Shown here piece by piece: positions 1 to 5,669 of a stretch of 5,669 nucleotides of DNA (the stretch's first letter is position 1; each line of letters starts with the position of its first letter). The stretch covers positions 1 through 5,669 of the forward strand of contig CAZTLP010000044.1 in NCBI GenBank assembly GCA_964614345.1, in the 5' to 3' direction. Under the pieces are notes generated by a model that saw only the letters and a program-made list of their open reading frames with translations, was not told the origin of the DNA and made no database searches. This DNA comes from AEGEAN-183 sp964614345. GTDB lineage: Bacteria > Pseudomonadota > Gammaproteobacteria > Magnimaribacterales > Magnimaribacteraceae. The position numbers and the translations under genes are program-made.

Positions 1-201
1 ACCACTAAAGCTTCTTTATTAACTAGATATCTAATGGTGCCTCATCATGTCAATTTTCACTTAGAGCATCACCTCTTTACCAATTGTCCTTGGTACAATC
101 TACCTAAAGCCCATGAAATGCTTAAAAAAAGTGAAGTAAGCGAAAAAATGTGTATCGAGAATTCTTATTTTTCAGTTTTAAAACAAGCAACATCAGGATA
201 A
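1..201 (+). CDS. Fatty acid desaturase family protein, C-terminal end (5' truncated by window)
   Basis: The first 66 codons read in frame from base 1 to a TAA at 199-201 and form the C-terminal end of a membrane fatty acid desaturase. The key sign is the third histidine box HLEHH (residues 20-24 of the fragment, bases 58-72), preceded by VPHHVNF and followed by LFTNCPWYNLPKAHEML. This matches the usual ending of the family, where N-x-H-x-E-H-H is followed by a P-W/P-Y-x-L-P-x-x-H segment. In this family the histidine boxes bind a di-iron centre at the cytoplasmic face of the membrane, which inserts a double bond (or a hydroxyl) into an acyl chain. The first two histidine boxes and the transmembrane helices lie outside the window, so substrate and regiospecificity cannot be judged. 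The stop is 4 bases before the msrB start, and the msrB ribosome binding site lies inside this gene's last codons, which suggests coupled expression. The family call is firm; the exact enzyme is unknown. Confidence 0.85.
   Translation, partial: TTKASLLTRYLMVPHHVNFHLEHHLFTNCPWYNLPKAHEMLKKSEVSEKMCIENSYFSVLKQATSG
195..198 (+). promoter_or_regulatory. Ribosome binding site for msrB
   Basis: AGGA lies 7 bases before the ATG at 206 and falls within the last codons of the desaturase gene. The spacing is ideal and supports ATG 206 as the msrB start. It also implies that ribosomes finishing the desaturase pass directly over the msrB start. Confidence 0.6.
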
Positions 202-205
202 TTTT

Positions 206-598
206 ATGTCTAATGATAAAGATTCAAAGAGTCTAACTCCTGAGCAGCGTTATGTAACTCAAGATCACGGCACAGAACCTGCCTTTAGTGGTAAATACAA
301 CGATACCAAAACAGAAGGTTCCTATAACTGTGTTTGTTGTGGTGAGGAACTTTTTAGTTCATCCAGCAAATTTGATTCGGGAACTGGATGGCCAAGTTTT
401 TGGGAACCAGCCTCTGAGAAAAGTGTAGAAACACAAGAAGATCTATCTTTGGGTATGAAAAGAATTGAAGTACATTGTCAAAATTGCCAAGCTCATTTAG
501 GTCATGTGTTTCCTGACGGTCCTCAACCGACAGGTCTGAGATATTGCATTAATTCTGTTTCTTTAGATTTAGAGCCGAAAAATGTAGAAGAGGATTAA
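206..598 (+). CDS. msrB: Peptide-methionine (R)-S-oxide reductase MsrB
   Basis: This 130-residue protein is a full-length MsrB, the cytosolic repair enzyme that reduces the R epimer of methionine sulfoxide in proteins, normally using thioredoxin. The SelR fold is plain throughout: YVTQDHGTEPAFSGKY (residues 16-31), GWPSF (61-65), HLGHVFPDGPQPTGLRYCINS (97-117). C114 in RYCINS aligns with the catalytic cysteine (C117 of E. coli). Structural zinc ligands are C42 and C45 in CVCC, and C91 and C94 in CQNC. The usual resolving cysteine just before GWPSF (SGCGWPSF in E. coli) is threonine here (T60), so the recycling disulfide cannot form in that way. C44, inside the first zinc pair, is an extra cysteine but may simply be structural. 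There is no signal peptide or MsrA domain, so it is a stand-alone cytoplasmic MsrB. The start at ATG 206 has a well-placed AGGA. It ends two bases before the proposed murJ start, and its last codons hold the murJ Shine-Dalgarno. Confidence 0.97.
   Translation: MSNDKDSKSLTPEQRYVTQDHGTEPAFSGKYNDTKTEGSYNCVCCGEELFSSSSKFDSGTGWPSFWEPASEKSVETQEDLSLGMKRIEVHCQNCQAHLGHVFPDGPQPTGLRYCINSVSLDLEPKNVEED
586..593 (+). promoter_or_regulatory. Strong Shine-Dalgarno that points to a CTG start for murJ
   Basis: AGAAGAGG lies in the last codons of msrB. Seven bases (594-600) separate it from the CTG at 601. It is the only purine-rich match upstream of murJ and sits at the right distance for 601, but about 80 bases from the first conventional start (TTG 676). 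It therefore decides the start of murJ. Confidence 0.6.
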
Positions 599-600
599 AA

Positions 601-1930
601 CTGAATTCAGAAAACAAAGAAACGCAAACCAATACAAATTCTATCAAGTTACTAGCTAGTTCTAGCATTGTTAGCTTGTGGACTTTTCTTTCCAGAATCT
701 TAGGTTTGGTGAGAGATATTGTATTCACTTCTCTTTTAGGAGCAGGGGTTGCTTTAGATGCCTATGTAGTTATAACCAAAATACCTAATGTTTTTCGCAG
801 AATATTTGCAGAAGGAGCATTTAACCAAGCTTTCGTTCCAGTTCTATCAGAATACAAAGAAAATAGTGATGAATCTGAAGTAAAAGTTTTAGTTAACAAT
901 GTTTTTGGTGTTCTTTCTTCAGCTCTGTTTTTACTAACTGTGATTGTGCTTCTGGCTACACCTGCGTTTATCTTTATTTTTGCACCCGGATTTTACTCCG
1001 AGCCTATCAAGAATGAATTGGCAACTGACATTTTAAGGATAACCTTTCCTTATCTGNNNNNNNNNNNNNNNNNNNNNNNNNNNNNNNNNNNNNNNNNNNN
1101 NNNNNNNNNNNNNNNNNNNNNNNNNNNNNNNNNNNNNNNNNNNNNNNNNNNNNNNNGCCTCATTTTTACCCACAGGCAGCCCCACTTGGCTTTATGTCTC
1201 AGATAGATTAATGCAGTTACCTCTGGGTATCTTTGCTATTGCAATCGGTACCGTCATACTCCCCAAACTATCTTCACTACATCAAAACTCAGACCAAGAA
1301 GGATTTTCAAAAACAATGGACTGGTCTTTAAGATTGGTAATGCTAATAGGAATTCCTTCCATCTTAGGCTTAGTCCTTTTATCGGAGCCCATTATCCTTA
1401 CTTTGTTTGAACGAGGAGAATTCTTAGCAACTGATACTACTCAGGCTTCGTATAGCTTAATTGCTCTGGCATTAGGACTCATAGCCTTCATGTTAATAAA
1501 GGTACTTACCCCTAGCTTTTTTGCTCGTCAAAACCCCCAAACCCCCTTGAAAGTTGCAATGGCTTCAATGATTGTTAATGCCTTTTTGGCGTGGCTGTTA
1601 GCCTTTCACTTAGGCCTAAATCATGTTGGTCTTGCTATGGCAAGTTCCATTGCAGCGTATTTCAGTATTTTGATATTTTTATTCATATTATTAAAAAACA
1701 AGATTTATGAAGTGCAGAAAGGATGGATAGTGTTTATTGGAAGAATAGTAGTGGCATGCTTGTTGATGGCTTTAATAGTACATTTTATGAATATGGAGAC
1801 TTTTGCATGGAGAGAGTTAGAACAAGTAGAACGCTTTATTAGGCTCTTTCTTGTGATTATAAGTGCCGTAGCTGGGTATCTTGTTATGTTATGGATCTTA
1901 GGGCTTAGACTAGCTCATCTGAAAGGTTAG
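601..1930 (+). CDS. murJ: Lipid II flippase MurJ (MviN), interrupted by an assembly gap; probable CTG start
   Basis: MurJ is the polytopic inner-membrane MOP-superfamily flippase that moves lipid II to the periplasmic side for peptidoglycan synthesis. The 5' part (601-1056, 152 codons) has the hallmark residues: R32 and R38 in SRILGLVRD (E. coli R18, R24), the D in GAGVALDAY (E. coli D39), and KIPNVFRRIFAEGAFNQAF (E. coli R52 region). It ends at ITFPYL. The 3' part (1157-1927, 257 codons) starts ASFLPTGSPTWLYVSDRLMQLPLG, where D-R matches E. coli D269-R270. It continues through MDWSLRL, FERGEF and the last hydrophobic helices to TAG 1928-1930. About 115 codons (helices between the two parts) are missing in the N run at 1057-1156. 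The reading frame differs across the gap as drawn, which a placeholder of false length explains, so this is not evidence of a pseudogene. The start at CTG 601 is inferred: the frame has no ATG, GTG or TTG before TTG 676, and 676 would remove the conserved KLLASSSIVS segment of helix 1. The stop is 2 bases before ribF. Confidence 0.93.
1057..1156. other. Assembly gap (100 N) inside murJ
   Basis: Exactly 100 N separate two matching halves of murJ. The left half ends with a complete codon at 1056 and the right half begins with a complete codon at 1157. If the gene is intact, the true missing length must be a multiple of three, so 100 cannot be right. Alignment from memory with E. coli MurJ (TFPYI to ASFLASGS) puts the missing part at about 115 residues, close to 345 bases. 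Coordinates downstream of the gap are therefore offset from the true distances. Confidence 0.97.
1922..1926 (+). promoter_or_regulatory. Ribosome binding site for ribF
   Basis: AAAGG lies in the last codons of murJ, 6 bases before the ATG at 1933. The spacing is suitable and it supports 1933 as the ribF start, with translation likely coupled to the end of murJ. Confidence 0.55.
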
Positions 1931-1932
1931 CG

Positions 1933-2880
1933 ATGTACTTGATTAGAGGACTAAAAAATATAGAACTATACAGATCTAAGTTTTCTGAAGTTTACACAGT
2001 TGCAACCATAGGAAACTTCGATGGACTTCATCTTGGGCATCAACAAATACTAAAGTTCATGGAACAAGAAGCTCAGAAAAATAATTTAAAGAAGTTGATA
2101 ATCTTTACTGAACCACATGCTCAAGAGTTTTTTGCAGAAGCGGCTGGATTAGAAACTACGAAACCACCAAGAATATTTCCGTGGCAGGAAAAGGTTAGAA
2201 AGATGAAAGAGCTCAATGTCGAGTTTGCTTTCTTTCTTAAATTTAATAATCAGTTACGGTCTATGACGCCTGAAGACTTTTTAAATAAAATTTTGTTAAG
2301 GCTCAATATCAAAAAATTAATCATAGGAGATGATTTTAGGTTTGGAGCAAATAGGGAGGGCGATTTTACTCTCCTAAAAGAGTGGGGTTCTGAAAATGGC
2401 ATAGAAGTTTCAAATACTGAAACCTATGAAATACAAGGCGAAAGGGTGAGTAGTACTCGAATAAGAGAAGCTTTAACAATAAATGACTTTGAATTGGCTG
2501 CTAAATTACTAGGCAGGCCATTTACTTATTCGGGAAAGGTAGTTTATGGCAATCAGTTAGGTGCTCAACTAGGGGTGCCCACAGCCAATTTATGGCTTCC
2601 CAAGAATAAATTGCCCATATCAGGAGTCTATATAGTTAAGGCATTACTCGGAAGTAGAGAACTGAACGGAATAGCCAATATGGGTATCAGACCTACCGTA
2701 GGTGGAGAGTCTCCAGTTTTAGAAGTTCATCTATTAAATTTTACAGAAAATATTTATGGCAAACGGTTAACGGTAGAATTTTTAAAGAAAGTAAGGGATG
2801 AAAAGAAATTTGAAAATTTAGAGGCCCTAAAAAAGCAGATTTTTAAAGATATTTCTACAGCTGAGAGTTATTTCGTATAA
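1933..2880 (+). CDS. ribF: Bifunctional riboflavin kinase / FAD synthetase RibF
   Basis: This 315-residue protein has the usual length and two-domain layout of bacterial RibF. It phosphorylates riboflavin to FMN and then adenylylates FMN to FAD in the cytoplasm. The N-terminal FMN adenylyltransferase domain (about residues 1-185) carries the nucleotidyltransferase signature GNFDGLHLGH (27-36), GDDFRFG (132-138) and SSTRIREAL (173-181). The C-terminal riboflavin kinase domain (about 187-315) shows GKVVYGNQLGAQLGVPTAN (201-219), where P-T-A-N binds nucleotide and metal. It also has GVYIV (231-235), ANMGIRPTVGG (248-258) and EVHLLNF (264-270), in which E264 is the likely catalytic base. The end RDEKKFENLEALKKQIFKD is typical of the family. 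The common aspartate of the LLDF motif is asparagine here (N269), a mild change. The gene begins 2 bases after the murJ stop and is followed 18 bases later by ileS, the classic proteobacterial order. No FMN riboswitch is seen, as expected inside an operon. Confidence 0.97.
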   Translation: MYLIRGLKNIELYRSKFSEVYTVATIGNFDGLHLGHQQILKFMEQEAQKNNLKKLIIFTEPHAQEFFAEAAGLETTKPPRIFPWQEKVRKMKELNVEFAFFLKFNNQLRSMTPEDFLNKILLRLNIKKLIIGDDFRFGANREGDFTLLKEWGSENGIEVSNTETYEIQGERVSSTRIREALTINDFELAAKLLGRPFTYSGKVVYGNQLGAQLGVPTANLWLPKNKLPISGVYIVKALLGSRELNGIANMGIRPTVGGESPVLEVHLLNFTENIYGKRLTVEFLKKVRDEKKFENLEALKKQIFKDISTAESYFV

Positions 2881-2898
2881 AGTGCAAAAAAATCTATT

Positions 2899-5669
2899 AT
2901 GAAAGACTATAAAGACACTCTTAATTTGCCCAAAACAGATTTGGCAATGAAGGCTAATCTACCTAATAAGGAGCCAGAATTGCTAAAGTATTGGGAGGAG
3001 ATAGGTCTATATAAGAAATTAAAAGAAAAGGGACAAGGAAAGGAAAAATTTATTCTTCATGATGGTCCTCCTTATGCTAATGGAGCAATTCATACAGGTC
3101 ATGCAGTCAATAAAACCCTCAAAGACATTGTAGTTAAATCACAAACTCTTAGTGGAAAATACTCTCCTTACATACCTGGGTGGGATTGTCATGGTCTTCC
3201 TATTGAATTAAATGTTGAAAAGAAGCTAGGAAAAGTTGGCGATAAAGTAACGGCTAAAGAGTTTAGGGAGGCTTGTCGGAATTATGCTAAAGAGCAGATA
3301 GAAATTCAAAAAGGTGAATTTAAGAGATTAGGCGTTCTAGGTGATTGGGAACATCCGTATTTAACAATGGACAACAAATTTGAAGCTAGGATTGTCCGTT
3401 CATTGGGAAAAATTATCTCTAAAGGGTATGTCAAAAGAGGTGACAAACCAGTCCATTGGTGTGTCGACTGTGGATCAGCTTTGGCTGAAGCAGAGGTGGA
3501 GTATGAAGATAAGATTTCCCCTTCAATAGACTTTGCTTTTCCAATAGATAATAAAACAGCCAGCAAAATTTTTGATCAACAAATAGATATGCCTGTTTAT
3601 GTCGCAAGCTGGACAACAACACCTTGGACTGTCCCAGGTAATGTTGCTTTAACAGTAAATGCTGACTTTGATTATTGTTTAGTTCAGGTAACCAAGGATT
3701 CTAAGGAAATTTGTCTGATTATTGGTAAAGATCTAGTAGAAACAACACTTGAAAGAATTGAAGTTAAAGATTCTATAGTTCTAGGCTCTTGTAAAGGAAA
3801 GAGATTAGAAAATGTAGATGCCAAGCACCCCTACTTAGAGAGAACCTCAAAATTTGTATTGGGTGATCATGTCACAACAGAAGTAGGGACAGGGGTAGTG
3901 CATACTTCGCCGGGTCATGGGTTAGAAGATTATGCAGTTGCCAAAGAGTACAACTTAGAAATTCTTAGTCCAGTTAAAAACAATGGTACTTTTAATGCAG
4001 ATGAAGAACATGTGGGTGGATTGTTTGCATTTAAAGCCAATGAAAAAATAATCGAAGTTTTGAACGAAAAAGGAACTCTTTTAGGCCAGGCTGATTACGA
4101 ACATAGTTACCCTCATTGCTGGAGGCATAAAACACCCCTAATGTTTAGGGCAACTCCACAATGGTTCATAGGTATGAGTGAAGGATCTTTGCTTGATAAA
4201 GCCAAGGAAGCCATTTCCAAAGTAAATTGGGAGCCCTCTTGGGGAGAAACCAGAATGGCCAGTATGTTAGAAAGACCTGACTGGTGTATTTCCAGACAAA
4301 GAGCCTGGGGAGTTCCAATTCCACTTTTAATTCATAAAGAAACTAGAGAAGTCCATCCTGAAACTGACAAATTAATCGAGCAAATTGCTAAAAATATTGA
4401 AGAACAGGGATTAGAGTACTGGTATGAAGTAAAAATAGAGGACCTGATTAAAGACCCAGAATCTTATGAGAAAATCACTGATATTTTAGATGTTTGGTTT
4501 GATTCTGGAGTCACTCATGCTTGTGTATTGAATGATTCAAACTTGCAGTTTCCAGCTGATCTTTATTTAGAAGGCTCTGATCAACATCGAGGATGGTTTC
4601 AATCATCTTTATTAACCAGCATCGCAATGAATGACACTCCTCCCTACAAGGGAGTATTAACTCATGGTTTTGTAATTGATGCAGATGGAAAAAAAATGTC
4701 TAAATCTTTAGGAAATACCATTTCACCCCAACAAATCTGGAATTCTAGAGGCGCAGATATTCTAAGAGCCTGGATAGCTTCAACTGACTATAGAAATGAA
4801 ATGGTTATATCAGAAAACCGATTACAAGGTGTTTCAGACACCTACAGAAGAATTAGAAACACGCTAAGATTTTTACTAGGAAATCTGCATGATTTTGACT
4901 TAGATAAACGTGTAGAAGAAAAAGAATTAACTGAAATAGACCGTTATATGGAATTAAAAACTCAAAATCTTCAAAAGGAATTAATAGAGGATTATGAAAA
5001 TTATCAATTTCATACTGCCTTCAACAAAATTCATAATTTTTGTTCGAATGATTTAGGTGGGTTCTATTTGGACATACTCAAAGATCGCTTATATACATGT
5101 AATAAAGATTCCTTAGCAAGAAGATCTTCTCAGACAATTTTGTTTCAGATTCTAGAGGCATTAGTAAGATGGATATCTCCCATTTTAAGCTTTACTGCCG
5201 AAGAAACTTGGCGTTTGTATCATAAAGAACTTGAATCCGTTCATTTATCAGAATGGTATGAAGACTGGATTTGTTCTTCTGAAGGAAACATAACTGAAAG
5301 CGATTGGCTGGAGGTACTTAATATCAGATCTGAGGTAAATAAGGTTATCGAAGCTGCAAGAAATAATGGGGTAATTGGTTCAGCGTTAGAAGCAGAAATT
5401 GAGTTGTTATGTTCTAGTGATTTAGAAAAAATCCTTAATAAGTTTTCAGGGGAATTAAGATTTGTGTTTATTACTTCTGAAGCAAAGGTTTTATCTGAAA
5501 ATGGTGAAGGCGAAGAAACAGAAATTGAAGGGTTAAGAATTAAGATTACTAAAACGCAACAACAGAAATGCGAAAGATGTTGGCACAGCAGGCCCGAAGT
5601 TGGTTCAATAAAAGACCATCCTACTTTATGTAATCGATGTTTAGATAACATTGATGGTGAAGGGGAGGA
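2899..5669 (+). CDS. ileS: Isoleucyl-tRNA synthetase IleS, 3' end cut by window
   Basis: An uninterrupted reading frame of 923 complete codons runs from ATG 2899 to the window edge. It encodes the cytosolic class I enzyme that attaches isoleucine to tRNA-Ile and edits mischarged valine. Landmarks in order: MKDYKDTLNLPKTDLAMKANL (matching the E. coli N-terminus and fixing the start); HTGH (residues 65-68), the HIGH-motif position; GWDCHGLPIE (94-103); CP1 editing domain with WTTTPWT (238-244) and GTGVVHTSPGHGLEDY, where D344 aligns with E. coli D342; SRQRAWGVPIP; DVWFDSG (531-537); LEGSDQHRGW; KMSKS (599-603); anticodon-binding helical domain; and a C-terminal zinc site with C891, C894, C911 and C914 (E. 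coli C901, C904, C921, C924). It is the bacterial, E. coli-like type rather than the mupirocin-resistant eukaryote-like type. The last readable residues NIDGEGEG align with NVAGDGEK near the E. coli terminus, so perhaps only about five codons are missing. No clear Shine-Dalgarno precedes the start; the ribF stop is in the same frame 18 bases upstream. Confidence 0.98.
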   Translation, partial: MKDYKDTLNLPKTDLAMKANLPNKEPELLKYWEEIGLYKKLKEKGQGKEKFILHDGPPYANGAIHTGHAVNKTLKDIVVKSQTLSGKYSPYIPGWDCHGLPIELNVEKKLGKVGDKVTAKEFREACRNYAKEQIEIQKGEFKRLGVLGDWEHPYLTMDNKFEARIVRSLGKIISKGYVKRGDKPVHWCVDCGSALAEAEVEYEDKISPSIDFAFPIDNKTASKIFDQQIDMPVYVASWTTTPWTVPGNVALTVNADFDYCLVQVTKDSKEICLIIGKDLVETTLERIEVKDSIVLGSCKGKRLENVDAKHPYLERTSKFVLGDHVTTEVGTGVVHTSPGHGLEDYAVAKEYNLEILSPVKNNGTFNADEEHVGGLFAFKANEKIIEVLNEKGTLLGQADYEHSYPHCWRHKTPLMFRATPQWFIGMSEGSLLDKAKEAISKVNWEPSWGETRMASMLERPDWCISRQRAWGVPIPLLIHKETREVHPETDKLIEQIAKNIEEQGLEYWYEVKIEDLIKDPESYEKITDILDVWFDSGVTHACVLNDSNLQFPADLYLEGSDQHRGWFQSSLLTSIAMNDTPPYKGVLTHGFVIDADGKKMSKSLGNTISPQQIWNSRGADILRAWIASTDYRNEMVISENRLQGVSDTYRRIRNTLRFLLGNLHDFDLDKRVEEKELTEIDRYMELKTQNLQKELIEDYENYQFHTAFNKIHNFCSNDLGGFYLDILKDRLYTCNKDSLARRSSQTILFQILEALVRWISPILSFTAEETWRLYHKELESVHLSEWYEDWICSSEGNITESDWLEVLNIRSEVNKVIEAARNNGVIGSALEAEIELLCSSDLEKILNKFSGELRFVFITSEAKVLSENGEGEETEIEGLRIKITKTQQQKCERCWHSRPEVGSIKDHPTLCNRCLDNIDGEGE

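Noticed and set aside
676..678. TTG 676 as the start of murJ
   Set aside because: It has no suitably spaced Shine-Dalgarno and would remove conserved N-terminal residues of helix 1 that are encoded directly upstream in the same frame.
1211..1930. A separate gene beginning at ATG 1211
   Set aside because: The frame continues upstream to the gap edge at 1157 and those residues (ASFLPTGSPTWLYVSDRLM) match MurJ. The ATG is an internal methionine of DRLM, so this is the 3' half of murJ.
601..1930. murJ as a frameshifted pseudogene
   Set aside because: The apparent frame change falls entirely within the run of N, whose length is a placeholder. Both visible halves are free of stops and keep the key residues of an essential protein.
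2895..2900. TATTAT as a -10 promoter box before ileS
   Set aside because: It overlaps the ileS start codon and has no convincing -35 element; in sequence this AT-rich such matches occur by chance.
3306..3622. Two overlapping minus-strand open frames (86 and 63 codons)
   Set aside because: They lie antisense to the intact, strongly conserved ileS coding sequence, have low-complexity composition and no recognisable domain or ribosome binding site. They are shadows of ileS.
5241..5651. Minus-strand open frame of 136 codons, serine- and leucine-rich
   Set aside because: It is antisense to the C-terminal domain of IleS, which reads without interruption on the + strand through its four zinc cysteines. 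The serine and leucine richness is what glutamate- and lysine-rich sense codons give in reverse.
1..5669. Mobile element, CRISPR array, phage or defence system
   Set aside because: No repeats, transposase, integrase, tRNA or defence-type domains are visible. Almost every base belongs to one of five recognisable core genes.

Overview
The window carries five tightly packed genes, all on the + strand, and no mobile, repeat or RNA element that I can support. In order they are: the 3' end of a fatty acid desaturase (1-201), msrB (206-598), murJ (601-1930, interrupted by a run of 100 N), ribF (1933-2880) and ileS (2899 to the window end, only a few codons short of its stop). Gaps between genes are 4, 2, 2 and 18 bases, so this reads as one operon or one continuous co-transcribed block. 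No gene-free stretch exceeds 18 bases, and no terminator or promoter was found inside.

The organism looks like a gammaproteobacterium with an AT-rich genome. The murJ-ribF-ileS order is the well-known proteobacterial block that normally continues into lspA. The proteins also resemble the E. coli versions closely: the IleS N-terminus, its C-terminal zinc site and the MurJ motifs all line up. AT-rich third positions, compact spacing and the assembly gap would suit a metagenome-assembled or single-cell genome of a streamlined marine lineage such as SAR86, but that placement is only a guess.

Functionally the block mixes cell-envelope and core housekeeping roles. MurJ flips lipid II for peptidoglycan synthesis, RibF makes FMN and FAD from riboflavin, and IleS charges tRNA-Ile. 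Upstream, MsrB repairs oxidised methionine and the desaturase modifies acyl chains. In E. coli and many relatives rpsT lies next to this block; here the desaturase-msrB pair sits directly upstream and is packed tightly enough to share the transcript.

The most interesting point is the start of murJ. No ATG, GTG or TTG gives a full-length protein. A CTG at 601, 7 bases after a strong Shine-Dalgarno (586-593) inside msrB, restores the conserved N-terminus. The N run inside murJ is almost certainly a fixed-size placeholder: the reading frames on its two sides and the family alignment call for roughly 345 missing bases. I see no sign of a previously undescribed system; these are ordinary core genes with a few local oddities.
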